Shown here: positions 20,505 to 28,684 of the stretch, piece by piece | Numbering within the stretch: position 1 is the first letter of the stretch | Layout of the letters: every line of letters starts with the position of its first letter | Assembly: GCF_014197135.1 (NCBI RefSeq) | Contig: NZ_JACIFA010000001.1 | Span: 372,001 to 436,000, forward strand | Source: Sphingomonas zeae | Lineage (GTDB): Bacteria > Pseudomonadota > Alphaproteobacteria > Sphingomonadales > Sphingomonadaceae | Direction: 5' to 3' | Length of the DNA stretch: 64,000 nucleotides | The notes under the pieces: generated by a model | The model's input: the letters and a program-made list of their open reading frames with translations, nothing else | Told to the model about the DNA's origin: nothing | Database searches by the model: none | Program-made: the position numbers and the translations under genes

Positions 20505-20939
20505 ATGCTGCAACCAAAGCGCACCAAGTTCCGCAAGGCCTTCAAGGGCCGCATCCACGGCGATGCGAAGGGCGGCACCAGCCTGAACTTCGGTTCCTAT
20601 GGCCTGAAGGCCATGGAGCCGGAGCGTATCACGGCTCGCCAGATCGAAGCGGCTCGCCGCGCGATCACGCGTCACATCAAGCGCCAGGGTCGTCTCTGGA
20701 TCCGCATCTTCCCGGACGTGCCCGTCTCGTCGAAGCCTGCCGAAGTCCGCATGGGCTCGGGTAAGGGTTCGCCGGAATTCTGGGCCGCCCGCGTGAAGCC
20801 GGGTCGCATCCTGTTCGAACTCGACGGTGTCGACGGCCCGCTGGCCGCCGAAGCGTTCGAGCGCGCCGCGATGAAGCTCCCCATCAAGACCAAGGTCGTT
20901 GCCCGTCTGGGCGACACCTCGCACCTCGGAGGCGAGTAA
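20505..20939 (+). CDS. rplP: 50S ribosomal protein L16
   Basis: A 144-aa protein near the A-site of the large subunit. [27 protein letters not shown], then IDPARRAITR-type helix [23 protein letters not shown] and [25 protein letters not shown]. Overlaps the rpmC start by one base. Confidence 0.98.
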   Translation: MLQPKRTKFRKAFKGRIHGDAKGGTSLNFGSYGLKAMEPERITARQIEAARRAITRHIKRQGRLWIRIFPDVPVSSKPAEVRMGSGKGSPEFWAARVKPGRILFELDGVDGPLAAEAFERAAMKLPIKTKVVARLGDTSHLGGE

Positions 20940-21139
20940 TGGCCAAGACTGAATATACCGGCCAGAGCGACGACCAGCTCGTCGAGGCGCTGGGCAACCT
21001 GAAGCGTGAGCAGTTCAATCTGCGCTTCCAGGCGGCCACGAGCCAGCTCGAAAAGCCCAGCCGGGTCAAGGAAGTCCGTCGCGATATCGCGCGGATCAAG
21101 ACCATCCAGGCGCAGCGCACCGCTGCGGCTGCCAAGTAA
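20939..21139 (+). CDS. rpmC: 50S ribosomal protein L29
   Basis: A 66-aa protein at the tunnel exit. Two-helix pattern [47 protein letters not shown] split over about 50 residues. TAATG overlap with rplP; AAGGACCGAGACAC leads to rpsQ. Confidence 0.97.
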   Translation: MAKTEYTGQSDDQLVEALGNLKREQFNLRFQAATSQLEKPSRVKEVRRDIARIKTIQAQRTAAAAK

Positions 21140-21151
21140 GGACCGAGACAC

Positions 21152-21424
21152 ATGCCGAAGCGCGTGCTGACCGGGGTGATTGTCTCGGACAAGACCGACA
21201 AGACGGTCGTCGTCAATGTAGAGCGGAAGGTTAAGCACCCCCTCTACGGCAAGATCATCCGTCGGTCGAAGAAGTACCACGCCCATGACGAGGCGAACGA
21301 GTACAAGGCCGGTGAGACGGTGCGGATCGAAGAGACCGCCCCGATCTCGAAGCTGAAGACCTGGAAGGTCGTCGAGCGGGTCGATACCCACATGACGCCG
21401 GAACGGGCCTCGGCCGAAGGCTGA
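21152..21424 (+). CDS. rpsQ: 30S ribosomal protein S17
   Basis: A 90-aa OB-fold primary rRNA-binding protein. [20 protein letters not shown] and [22 protein letters not shown] are diagnostic. Last gene before a 234-nt gap with strong secondary structure, so the cluster is probably cut into two transcripts here. Confidence 0.97.
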   Translation: MPKRVLTGVIVSDKTDKTVVVNVERKVKHPLYGKIIRRSKKYHAHDEANEYKAGETVRIEETAPISKLKTWKVVERVDTHMTPERASAEG

Positions 21425-21484
21425 ACCCTTTGACGTCCAGCCCCGCTCCTCCGGTTCGGAGGGGCGGGGTTCGGATCAAAGGGT
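21425..21484 (+). other. Long hairpin directly after rpsQ
   Basis: Starts one base after the rpsQ stop. Outer stem ACCCTTTGA / TCAAAGGGT (21425-21433, 21476-21484), inner 12-bp stem CCCCGCTCCTCC / GGAGGGGCGGGG (21441-21452, 21458-21469). A second small hairpin GCCC TTCG GGGC follows at 21485-21496. No T-run; probably a processing or 3'-protection structure. Confidence 0.65.
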
Positions 21485-21533
21485 GCCCTTCGGGGCGACG
21501 AGCGGATTGGTCAAAGGGCGGCAGGCGACTCGC

Positions 21534-21562
21534 TTGCCATTCGGACCAGGAGTGGCTATGGG
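21534..21562 (+). promoter_or_regulatory. Putative internal promoter before rplN
   Basis: TTGCCA (21534-21539), 17-nt spacer, TATGGG (21557-21562). The predicted start at about 21569 coincides with the first base of the following terminator stem. Confidence 0.55.
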
Positions 21563-21569
21563 GCCTCTC

Positions 21570-21606
21570 CCCCTGGCGCGGTAGCCCGCGCCGGGGGTCG
21601 TTTTTT
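21570..21606 (+). terminator. Rho-independent terminator or attenuator before rplN
   Basis: 12-bp stem (21570-21581 with 21586-21597; one T-G pair), loop TAGC, then TCG and six T. It lies 52 nt before the rplN start. It could end the rpsJ-rpsQ transcript or act as an attenuator for rplN. Confidence 0.8.
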
Positions 21607-21658
21607 AAAGGCGGGGTTGGGTCGGAATCCACCCCAGAAGAGAGAAGGAAGCGGATCC

Positions 21659-22027
21659 ATGATCCAGATGCAGTCCAATCTCGACGTCGCTGACAACAGC
21701 GGCGCGAAGCGGGTGCAGTGCATCAAGGTGCTGGGCGGCTCGAAGCGCCGTACCGCATCGGTCGGCGATATCATCGTCGTCAGCGTCAAGGAAGCGCAGC
21801 CGCGTGGCCGCGTGAAGAAGGGCGACGTTCACCGCGCGGTGATCGTGCGTACCGCCAAGGACATCCGTCGCGCCGACGGTTCGGTGATCCGTTTCGACGG
21901 TAACGCCGCCGTTCTGGTCAACAAGAACGAGGAGCCGATCGGCACCCGTATCTTTGGCCCGGTCGTGCGTGAGCTTCGCGGTAAGAAGCACATGAAGATC
22001 ATCTCGCTGGCGCCGGAGGTTCTGTAA
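21659..22027 (+). CDS. rplN: 50S ribosomal protein L14
   Basis: A 122-aa protein at the subunit interface. [40 protein letters not shown] and [20 protein letters not shown] are typical. ATG at 21659 with AGAGAAGGAAGCGGATCC upstream; the frame from 21617 reads through the leader. Overlaps rplX by one base. Confidence 0.98.
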   Translation: MIQMQSNLDVADNSGAKRVQCIKVLGGSKRRTASVGDIIVVSVKEAQPRGRVKKGDVHRAVIVRTAKDIRRADGSVIRFDGNAAVLVNKNEEPIGTRIFGPVVRELRGKKHMKIISLAPEVL

Positions 22028-22344
22028 TGGCCGCTGCACGCATCAAGAAGGGCGACAAGGTCATCGTCCTGTCCGGCAAGGACAAGGGCAAGACCGGCAC
22101 CGTGTCGCTGGCGATGCCGAAGGACGGCAAGGTCGTCGTGGACGGCGTCAACATCGCCACCCGTCACCGCAAGCCGACCCAGGCGAACCCGCAGGGTGGC
22201 CTGGAGCGCACATCCGCTCCGCTGCACATCTCGAAGGTTGCGCACGTGACCGCCGATGGCAAGCCGACCCGCGTCCGTTTCGAGACGCAGGATGGCAAGA
22301 AGGTCCGCGTGGCCGTCAAGACCGGGGAGAAGATCGATGGCTGA
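22027..22344 (+). CDS. rplX: 50S ribosomal protein L24
   Basis: A 105-aa assembly initiator. [20 protein letters not shown] (KOW motif) and [27 protein letters not shown] identify it. One-base overlap with rplN, 8-nt overlap with rplE. Confidence 0.97.
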   Translation: MAAARIKKGDKVIVLSGKDKGKTGTVSLAMPKDGKVVVDGVNIATRHRKPTQANPQGGLERTSAPLHISKVAHVTADGKPTRVRFETQDGKKVRVAVKTGEKIDG

Positions 22345-22918
22345 TTACAAGCCCCGCATGAAGGCTATCTATGACGATAGCATCATCAAGGCGATGACCG
22401 ACAAGTTCGGTTACAAGAACGTCAACGAGATCCCCCGGATCGAGAAGATCGTGCTCAACATGGGCGTGGGCGAAGCGACGCAGGACAAGAAGCGCGTCGA
22501 CCAGGCCGCCTCCGAGATGGAGCTGATCGCGGGTCAGAAGCCCGTCATCACCAAGGCGAAGAAGTCGATCGCGCAGTTCAAGCTGCGTGAAGGCATGCCG
22601 ATCGGTGTGAAGGTCACGCTGCGTCGCGAGCGCATGTACGAGTTTTTGGACCGCTTCATCACGATCGCGCTGCCGCGCGTTCGCGACTTCCGTGGCCTGA
22701 ACCCGAAGTCCTTCGATGGTCGCGGCAACTATGCCTGCGGCATCAAGGAACAGATCATCTTCCCCGAAATCAACTATGACCGCATCGACAAGGTGCGCGG
22801 CATGGATGTGATCGTGACCACCTCGGCGAAGACCGACGACGAAGCGCGCGAGCTGCTGCGTCTGTTCGGCTTCCCGTTCCCCAAGGAAGACGCTGCCGAC
22901 GAGAAGAAGGCCGCGTAA
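22337..22918 (+). CDS. rplE: 50S ribosomal protein L5
   Basis: A 193-aa 5S rRNA-binding protein. [61 protein letters not shown] and [17 protein letters not shown] are conserved. Start at 22337 lies inside rplX; the longer frame from 22256 is out-of-family. Ends in a short Lys/Ala tail. Confidence 0.98.
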   Translation: MADYKPRMKAIYDDSIIKAMTDKFGYKNVNEIPRIEKIVLNMGVGEATQDKKRVDQAASEMELIAGQKPVITKAKKSIAQFKLREGMPIGVKVTLRRERMYEFLDRFITIALPRVRDFRGLNPKSFDGRGNYACGIKEQIIFPEINYDRIDKVRGMDVIVTTSAKTDDEARELLRLFGFPFPKEDAADEKKAA

Positions 22919-22925
22919 CCGGACT

Positions 22926-22951
22926 GCCCCCTCTCCACGCCGGGGAGGGGG
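22926..22951 (+). repeat. Small palindrome between rplE and rpsN
   Basis: CCCCCTCTCC and GGAGGGGG arms around ACGCCGG. It resembles the REP-like palindromes elsewhere in the window but lies inside the ribosomal operon. No T-run follows. Confidence 0.5.
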
Positions 22952-22975
22952 TCCTTACAGAAAGAGCTTAAGTCC

Positions 22976-23281
22976 ATGGCGAAACTGAGTTCAATCAACA
23001 AGAACGAGAAGCGTCGTGCTCTCGTCAAGAAGTATGCGGGCAAGTACGCGAAGCTGAAGGCGATCGCGAACGACCAGAGCCTCGATGAGACCGAGCGTCT
23101 GATCGCGCGCCTGAAGATGGCCGAGATCCCCCGCAACGGCAATCCGACCCGTATCCGCAACCGTTGCGAGATCACCGGTCGCCCGCGTGCGTATTACCGC
23201 AAGTTCCGTCTCGCTCGCGTCATGCTGCGTGAATTGGCCAACAAGGGCCAGATCCCCGGCGTCACCAAGTCGAGCTGGTAA
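22976..23281 (+). CDS. rpsN: 30S ribosomal protein S14
   Basis: A 101-aa, long, zinc-free S14: [20 protein letters not shown] and the C-terminal [25 protein letters not shown]. The C+ type CxxC pairs are absent, so it is zinc-independent. Follows the small palindrome and precedes rpsH by 12 nt. Confidence 0.97.
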   Translation: MAKLSSINKNEKRRALVKKYAGKYAKLKAIANDQSLDETERLIARLKMAEIPRNGNPTRIRNRCEITGRPRAYYRKFRLARVMLRELANKGQIPGVTKSSW

Positions 23282-23293
23282 GGACCATTTGAG

Positions 23294-23689
23294 ATGGCAG
23301 TGACCGATCCCCTGGGTGACTTGCTCACCCGCATCCGCAACGGCCAGCGCGCGCGCAAGGACTCCGTCCTGACGCCTGCGTCGAAGCTGCGCGTCCGCGT
23401 GCTCGACGTGCTTCAGCGCGAGGGCTATATCCGTGGCTACAGCGAAGAGCAGATGGGCCCCGCGGCCGGCATCCGCATCGAGCTGAAGTATTTCGAAGGC
23501 CAGCCCGCGATCAAGCATGTCGCGCGCGTGTCGAAGCCCGGCCGCCGTATCTATTCGGGCGCGCAGGATCTTCCCCGCGTTCGCAACGGCCTGGGCATCA
23601 CCATCGTGTCGACGCCGCGTGGCGTTCTGTCGGACGCCGAAGCGCGTGAGCAGAATGTCGGTGGCGAAGTCCTGGCGGAGGTGTTCTGA
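23294..23689 (+). CDS. rpsH: 30S ribosomal protein S8
   Basis: A 131-aa primary 16S-binding protein. [20 protein letters not shown], then [22 protein letters not shown] and [20 protein letters not shown] at the C-terminus. One-base overlap with rplF. Confidence 0.98.
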   Translation: MAVTDPLGDLLTRIRNGQRARKDSVLTPASKLRVRVLDVLQREGYIRGYSEEQMGPAAGIRIELKYFEGQPAIKHVARVSKPGRRIYSGAQDLPRVRNGLGITIVSTPRGVLSDAEAREQNVGGEVLAEVF

Positions 23690-24222
23690 TGAGCCGCATC
23701 GGTAAGAAGGCGGTCCCGGTTCCGGCCGGCGTCACCGCGACCATCGCCGACAAGGTGCTGAGCGTGAAGGGTCCCAAGGGCACCCTCTCCATGCCGCTCG
23801 CCGACGAGATCACCTATGACGTCCAGGCGGACGCCATTGCGGTGCAGCCTGCCAACGCCACGAAGCGCGCCCGCGCGTTCTGGGGTATGCAGCGTACCAT
23901 GGTGCAGAACCTCGTCACCGGCGTGACCGCAGGCTTCTCGAAGAAGCTGGTCATCACCGGCGTCGGCTACCGCGCCGCCGCGCAGGGCAAGACCCTGAAG
24001 CTGCAGCTCGGCTACAGCCATGACGTCAACATCGACGTGCCGGAAGGCCTCGAAGTGAAGACGCCGGACGCCACCACCGTCGAAATCAGCGGCGCGGACA
24101 AGCAGAAGGTCGGCCAGCTGGCCGCCGAGATCCGCCGCTGGCGCAAGCCCGAGCCGTATAAGGGCAAGGGCATCAAGTACGACGGCGAGTTCATCTTCCG
24201 CAAGGAAGGGAAGAAGAAGTAA
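23689..24222 (+). CDS. rplF: 50S ribosomal protein L6
   Basis: A 177-aa two-domain protein near the sarcin-ricin loop. [37 protein letters not shown]-type block [20 protein letters not shown] and the C-terminal [19 protein letters not shown] match. One-base overlaps on both sides. Confidence 0.98.
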   Translation: MSRIGKKAVPVPAGVTATIADKVLSVKGPKGTLSMPLADEITYDVQADAIAVQPANATKRARAFWGMQRTMVQNLVTGVTAGFSKKLVITGVGYRAAAQGKTLKLQLGYSHDVNIDVPEGLEVKTPDATTVEISGADKQKVGQLAAEIRRWRKPEPYKGKGIKYDGEFIFRKEGKKK

Positions 24223-24578
24223 TGACCAAGGGTCTCTCTCTTTTCGAGAAGCGCCGTCGGCGCAACCGTACCGCGCTGCGTGCGCGTGCGGGCACCCGTC
24301 CGCGCCTGTCGGTGCATCGCTCGGGCAAGCACATCTATGCCCAAGTGATCGACGACGAGGCAGGTCGTACCGTGGCTTCGGCCTCGACGCTGGAAAAGGA
24401 TGCACGCGGCCAGTCGGGCGCGAACATCGCAGCGGCGAGCGAAGTCGGCAAGCGCGTGGCCGAGAAGGCCAAGGCCGCCGGCGTCACGCAGGTCGTTTTC
24501 GACCGTGGCGGCTTCCTGTTCCACGGTCGCGTCAAGGCGCTGGCCGAGGCGGCACGCGAAGCGGGATTGGAGTTCTAA
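24222..24578 (+). CDS. rplR: 50S ribosomal protein L18
   Basis: A 118-aa 5S rRNA-binding protein. [20 protein letters not shown], then [44 protein letters not shown] (family C-terminus). TAATG overlap with rplF; rpsE starts 1 nt after the stop. Confidence 0.98.
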   Translation: MTKGLSLFEKRRRRNRTALRARAGTRPRLSVHRSGKHIYAQVIDDEAGRTVASASTLEKDARGQSGANIAAASEVGKRVAEKAKAAGVTQVVFDRGGFLFHGRVKALAEAAREAGLEF

Positions 24579-24579
24579 T

Positions 24580-25299
24580 ATGGCTGACGAGAACAACGTG
24601 GCCGTTGCCGGTGCCGAAGGCGCCGTGCAGGACGCGACCCAGGGTCGCGGTCCCCGGGGCGGCCGTGGCCGTGGTCCGGGCGGTGGTGATCGCGGCCGCG
24701 GTGGCCGTGACGGCAACCGTGGTCGTCGCGACGACCGTCGCGGTGGCACCGAGGAGCAGGGCGAAGAGCTGATCGAAAAGCTCGTCCACATCAACCGCGT
24801 CTCGAAGACCGTGAAGGGCGGTAAGCGCTTCGGCTTCGCCGCGCTCGTCGTGGTCGGCGACGGCAAGGGACGTGCGGGCTTCGGTCATGGCAAGGCGCGC
24901 GAAGTGCCGGAAGCCATTTCGAAGGCGACGGCTGCCGCCAAGAAGGCGATGGTCCGCGTTCCGCTGAAGGACGGTCGCACGCTGCATCATGATGGCAACG
25001 GCCATTTCGGTGCGGGCCGCGTGACGGTTCGTTCGGCGCCGCAGGGTACCGGCATCATCGCCGGCGGCCCGATGCGCGCGATCTTCGAATCGCTCGGCGT
25101 CGCCGACGTGGTGACGAAGTCGATCGGTACGTCGAACCCGTACAACATGATCCGTGCCACCTTCGAAGCGCTGGGCGACCAGACTTCGCCGAAGGCGGTG
25201 GCGCAGCGTCGTGGCAAGAAGATCGCCGACCTGCTGGGTCGCGGTCACGGTGCCACCCAGCAGACTGCCGAGGCGGAAGCCGCGGCCGTCGTGGAGTAA
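24580..25299 (+). CDS. rpsE: 30S ribosomal protein S5 with Arg/Gly-rich N-terminal extension
   Basis: A 239-aa S5 of the decoding region. The normal core runs from about residue 62: [22 protein letters not shown], then [20 protein letters not shown] and [18 protein letters not shown]. Before it lies an extension of about 60 residues. Residues 1-20 are acidic/Ala-rich; about 21-58 are dominated by RG, RGG and RRD repeats, a likely disordered basic tail. E. coli S5 is 167 aa. Start ATG at 24580, 1 nt after rplR, with GATTGGAG upstream; no better internal start with a Shine-Dalgarno was seen. Confidence 0.96.
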   Translation: MADENNVAVAGAEGAVQDATQGRGPRGGRGRGPGGGDRGRGGRDGNRGRRDDRRGGTEEQGEELIEKLVHINRVSKTVKGGKRFGFAALVVVGDGKGRAGFGHGKAREVPEAISKATAAAKKAMVRVPLKDGRTLHHDGNGHFGAGRVTVRSAPQGTGIIAGGPMRAIFESLGVADVVTKSIGTSNPYNMIRATFEALGDQTSPKAVAQRRGKKIADLLGRGHGATQQTAEAEAAAVVE

Positions 25300-25305
25300 G
25301 CGACC

Positions 25306-25482
25306 ATGGCTACCATCAAAGTCAAGCAGACCGGTTCGCCGATCCGCCGCACCAAGGACCAGCGCGCGACTCTCGTCGGCCTAGGCCTCAACAAGATGCA
25401 CAAGGTCGCCGAGCTTCAGGATACCCCTGAAGTCCGTGGCATGATCCGCAAGGTGCAGCACATGGTTCAGGTGGTGGACTGA
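25306..25482 (+). CDS. rpmD: 50S ribosomal protein L30
   Basis: A 58-aa protein starting [20 protein letters not shown], with [20 protein letters not shown] and [15 protein letters not shown]. This is the complete L30 fold and the usual length. It lies 6 nt after rpsE, as expected in the spc operon. A strong terminator 54 nt after its stop ends the unit. Confidence 0.97.
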   Translation: MATIKVKQTGSPIRRTKDQRATLVGLGLNKMHKVAELQDTPEVRGMIRKVQHMVQVVD

Positions 25483-25536
25483 GCCCTGTCGTCACGACAG
25501 ACTCACATCCGTCACATTGAACAGTGACAAATACGG

Positions 25537-25566
25537 GGAAGGGGGCTATGCGGCCCCCTTCCTTTT
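25537..25566 (+). terminator. Rho-independent terminator between rpmD and rplO
   Basis: Perfect 10-bp stem GGAAGGGGGC / GCCCCCTTCC (25537-25546, 25553-25562), loop TATGCG, four T. A second hairpin CCGTGA / TCACGG (about 25575-25598) precedes rplO. rpmD and rplO are normally co-transcribed, so this splits the spc operon. Confidence 0.85.
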
Positions 25567-25632
25567 ATCTAACGGCCGTGATTCTTCCCGAGTCACGGTC
25601 ATGCGCGAAACAAGCGAAAGCGAGTGCAAATC

Positions 25633-26163
25633 ATGAAGCTGAACGAACTTTTCGACAACCAGGGTGCCCGCAAGTCCAAGATCCGCGTCGGTCGCGGTAT
25701 CGGTTCGGGCAAGGGCAAGACCGGTGGTCGCGGCGTCAAGGGCCAGAAGAGCCGTGAGGGTGTGTCCATCGCGGGCTTCGAGGGCGGTCAGATGCCGCTT
25801 CACATGCGTCTGCCGAAGCGTGGCTTCAACAACATCTTCGCCAAGGACTATGCCGAGGTGAACCTGGGCGCGATCCAAAAGGCGGTCGACTCGGGCAAGC
25901 TGAAGACCGACGGCACGATCGACCACGCCGCGCTGAAGGCCGCTGGCTTGGCGCGTGGCGGCAAGGACGGCGTGCGTCTGCTCGGCAAGGGCGAGCTGAC
26001 CACGAAGCTGTCGTTCGTCGTGCAGGGCGTTTCGGCGTCGGCGCGTGAAGCCGTCGAGAAGGCCGGTGGTTCGGTCGACGTGCCGCACGTCGTGCCTGCC
26101 GCTGAAAAGGCCGCCGCGAAGAAGGGCCAGACCCGCGCCGCGAAGCTCGCCGCCAAGGCCTGA
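25633..26163 (+). CDS. rplO: 50S ribosomal protein L15
   Basis: A 176-aa assembly protein. [40 protein letters not shown] and [19 protein letters not shown] are diagnostic. ATG at 25633; a GTG 9 nt upstream is in frame but not in-family. The C-terminal Ala/Lys tail is long. Flanked by terminators on both sides, so it may be its own transcript, although no promoter was clearly found. Confidence 0.97.
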   Translation: MKLNELFDNQGARKSKIRVGRGIGSGKGKTGGRGVKGQKSREGVSIAGFEGGQMPLHMRLPKRGFNNIFAKDYAEVNLGAIQKAVDSGKLKTDGTIDHAALKAAGLARGGKDGVRLLGKGELTTKLSFVVQGVSASAREAVEKAGGSVDVPHVVPAAEKAAAKKGQTRAAKLAAKA

Positions 26164-26173
26164 ATCGGATAAG

Positions 26174-26222
26174 ATCCGCCGCTGTCGGATGGCTCCGCGC
26201 CACCATGACAGCGGCGGATTTT
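26174..26222 (+). terminator. Rho-independent terminator of rplO
   Basis: Perfect 13-bp stem ATCCGCCGCTGTC / GACAGCGGCGGAT (26174-26186, 26207-26219), 20-nt loop, T-run from the end of the stem. Starts 11 nt after the rplO stop. Confidence 0.85.
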
Positions 26223-26231
26223 GCATCCGGG

Positions 26232-26260
26232 TTAGACAAGCGCGTCTTCGCGCCTATATG
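26232..26260 (+). promoter_or_regulatory. Sigma70-type promoter of secY-adk
   Basis: TTAGAC (26232-26237), 17-nt spacer, TATATG (26255-26260), directly after the rplO terminator. Confidence 0.7.
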
Positions 26261-26262
26261 AG

Positions 26263-26297
26263 CGGCGGGGCGGTTAAAAACGCATCCCGCCGTTTTT
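26263..26297 (+). terminator. Terminator-like hairpin in the secY leader
   Basis: CGGCGGG / CCCGCCG (26263-26269, 26286-26292), 16-nt A-rich loop, five T. It begins 2 nt after the -10 box and ends 25 nt before the secY start. Transcription start would fall inside the first arm, so either start or function needs checking. Confidence 0.5.
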
Positions 26298-26321
26298 CGT
26301 TTCCAGGATAACGCAACAGCT

Positions 26322-27686
26322 ATGGCATCCGCAGCCGACCAGATGGCGCAAAGCATCAGCCTGGCGAAATTCGCCAAGGCCACCGACCTCAAGAAGCGGC
26401 TGTGGTTCACCATCGGCGCGCTGATCGTCTTCCGCCTGCTCAGCTATGTCCCGCTGCCGGGCGTCGACCCGACCGCGCTGGGCCTGCTGAGCCAGAAGAC
26501 CACGGGCGGCGTGCTCGACTTCTTCAACACCTTCTCGGGCGGTTCGCTCAGCCGCATGTCGCTGATCGCGCTCGGCGTGATGCCGTACATCACGGCCTCG
26601 ATCGTCGTGCAGCTCGCGACCTCGCTCAGCCCGCAGCTCGCCGCCATCAAGAAGGAAGGCGAGAGCGGCCGCAAGAAGCTGAACCAATATACCCGCTACG
26701 GCACGGTGCTGCTGACCGCGATCCAGGGCTATTTCATTGCCGTGGGGCTCGAGACGCTGGGCGCCAGCCAGGGCATCCAGGCGGTGATCGAGCCGGGCAT
26801 GACCTTCCGCATCGCGGCGGTCATCTCGCTCATTGGCGGCACCATGTTCCTGATGTGGCTGGGTGAGCAGATCACCAGCCGCGGCATCGGCAATGGCGTG
26901 TCGCTCATCATCATGGCGGGCATCGTCGCGCATCTGCCGACCACTTTGGTCAACCTGCTCGAAGGCGGCCGCACCGGCAGCATCGATCCGGTCCGCCTGA
27001 TCGGCATCGTCGTGGCGGTCGTCGTCCTCGTCCTGTTCATCTGCTTCATGGAGCGCGCGCAGCGCCGCATCCTGATCCAGTATCCCAAGCGCGCGACGCA
27101 GCGCGGGATGCAGGCCGACCGCAGCCACCTGCCGCTCAAGATCAACACCGCGGGCGTGATCCCTCCGATCTTCGCCTCGTCGCTGCTGCTGATGCCGCTG
27201 ACCATCTCACAGTTCGCGGGCCAGCGCGTCGCGGGTGAAAGCCGCTGGGGCGATTTCATCATCAGCCTGAACCAGTATCTGCAGCACGGCTCGCCGGTCT
27301 ATATGCTGCTCTATGGTGCGGGTATCGTCTTCTTCTCGTTCTTCTACACCGCGGTCGTCTTCAACCCCGAGGAAACGGCGGACAATCTGAAGCGCTATGG
27401 CGGCTTCATTCCGGGCATTCGGCCGGGCAAGAACACCGAGAACTATCTCGATTACGTGTTGACCCGCATCACCGTGATCGGCGCTGCCTATCTGACGATC
27501 ATCTGTCTGCTGCCGGAATATCTGGTCTCGGCGCTGCAGATTCCCTTCTATCTGGGCGGCACGAGCCTGCTCATCGTCGTCAACGTGACCATGGATACGG
27601 TGACTCAGATCCAAAGCCACTTGCTCGCGCATCAATATGGCGATCTGATCAAGAAGGCGAAGCTGAAGGGCGGTCGCCTGCGCTGA
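26322..27686 (+). CDS. secY: Preprotein translocase subunit SecY
   Basis: A 454-aa central channel of the Sec translocon in the inner membrane. Ten transmembrane helices. Begins MASAADQMAQSISLAKFAKA; plug-region segment GGVLDFFNTFSGGSLSRMSLIALGVMPYITASI, cytoplasmic loop with KRATQRGMQADRSHLPLKIN, and C-terminal FLGGTSLLIVV-type segment FYLGGTSLLIVVNVTMDT. GGATAACG precedes ATG. First gene of secY-adk. Confidence 0.98.
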   Translation: MASAADQMAQSISLAKFAKATDLKKRLWFTIGALIVFRLLSYVPLPGVDPTALGLLSQKTTGGVLDFFNTFSGGSLSRMSLIALGVMPYITASIVVQLATSLSPQLAAIKKEGESGRKKLNQYTRYGTVLLTAIQGYFIAVGLETLGASQGIQAVIEPGMTFRIAAVISLIGGTMFLMWLGEQITSRGIGNGVSLIIMAGIVAHLPTTLVNLLEGGRTGSIDPVRLIGIVVAVVVLVLFICFMERAQRRILIQYPKRATQRGMQADRSHLPLKINTAGVIPPIFASSLLLMPLTISQFAGQRVAGESRWGDFIISLNQYLQHGSPVYMLLYGAGIVFFSFFYTAVVFNPEETADNLKRYGGFIPGIRPGKNTENYLDYVLTRITVIGAAYLTIICLLPEYLVSALQIPFYLGGTSLLIVVNVTMDTVTQIQSHLLAHQYGDLIKKAKLKGGRLR

Positions 27687-27720
27687 GCGCAGGCTGACAG
27701 GCAAAAGAGGGGAGATTGAC

Positions 27721-28374
27721 GTGGGCGTGAACATCATCCTGCTGGGACCGCCGGGTGCGGGCAAGGGAACCCAGGCGCAGCGGCTGGTGGCCAATCGCGG
27801 CATGGTGCAGCTGTCGACCGGCGACATGCTGCGCGCGGCGGTCAAGGCGGGCACGCCCGTCGGGCTCCAGGCCAAGGCGGTGATGGACGCGGGCGAGCTG
27901 GTGTCGGACGCCATCGTCTCGGCGCTGATCGGCGAGCGGCTGGATCAGGCCGAGGCAGAAGGTGGTGCGATCTTCGACGGCTACCCCCGCACCGAGGCGC
28001 AGGCCGAGGCGCTCGACGTACTGCTCGCCGAGCGTGGTAAGTCGCTGGATCACGTCATCGAGCTGGCGGTCGATGAGGATGCGCTGGTCGAGCGGATCAC
28101 CGGCCGCTTCACCTGCGCGTCGTGCGGTACCGGCTATCACGACGGTTTCAAACCGACCCGGGTCGAGGGCGTGTGCGACGTATGCGGCTCGACCGAGTTC
28201 AAGCGGCGGCCGGACGATAATGCGGAAACGGTGCGCACCCGTATGGCCGAGTATCGCGCGAAGACCGCACCGATCCTGCCGATCTACGAAGCGCGCGGCA
28301 TCGTGACGCGAGTCGACGGCATGGCCTCCATGGATGCAGTGGGCATGGCGATCGACGCGATCCTCGATCGCTGA
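27721..28374 (+). CDS. adk: Adenylate kinase
   Basis: Balances AMP, ADP and ATP. The 217-aa protein has P-loop GPPGAGKGTQA, AMP-binding LSTGDMLRAAVKAGTP and DGYPRTEAQAEAL, and a LID bearing four Cys (CASCG and CDVCG) that should bind zinc, as in Gram-positive and many alphaproteobacterial enzymes. GTG start at 27721 with GAGGGGAG upstream; another GTG at 27727 would give the classical MNIILLGPP start. Last ribosomal-block gene here. Confidence 0.97.
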   Translation: MGVNIILLGPPGAGKGTQAQRLVANRGMVQLSTGDMLRAAVKAGTPVGLQAKAVMDAGELVSDAIVSALIGERLDQAEAEGGAIFDGYPRTEAQAEALDVLLAERGKSLDHVIELAVDEDALVERITGRFTCASCGTGYHDGFKPTRVEGVCDVCGSTEFKRRPDDNAETVRTRMAEYRAKTAPILPIYEARGIVTRVDGMASMDAVGMAIDAILDR

Positions 28375-28397
28375 TCCTGCTTTACGAATGGAAAGAG

Positions 28398-28428
28398 GGG
28401 CGTTTCCGAAAGGGAGCGCCCTTTTTTT
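28398..28428 (+). terminator. Rho-independent terminator of adk
   Basis: 10-bp stem GGGCGTTTCC / GGGAGCGCCC (28398-28407, 28412-28421), GAAA loop, seven T. Starts 24 nt after the adk stop. This is where rpsM-rpsK-rpoA-rplQ would normally follow. Confidence 0.92.
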
Positions 28429-28454
28429 ACGTCACTCGGCTTGCGATGGGTCCT

Positions 28455-28565
28455 AAAACCCCTCCTCCCGCCAGGGGGGAGGGGTTTGGGGAGGGGGCTT
28501 AGCCACGGGCGTAGTTCCCGTAAGACTCCTGGCCCCCCCATCCCCTCCCGCCTGCGGGAGGGGAG
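28455..28565. repeat. Two adjacent REP-like palindromes
   Basis: First AACCCCTCC..GGGAGGGGTT (about 28458-28487), then CCCCTCCCGC / GCGGGAGGGG (about 28543-28564). Part of the 310-nt adk-xerC gap, which holds nothing else recognisable. Confidence 0.65.
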
Positions 28566-28684
28566 CAGCGAGCGGCGACGTTTGTATCCGTCACAGGCCT
28601 GCTGATGCCGCACTAACCTTCGCTCAGGCCGAATGGAGGGCGAGGGTGGTTCAATCGGATGCGGTGTTGGGCTAGATCAGCGCC

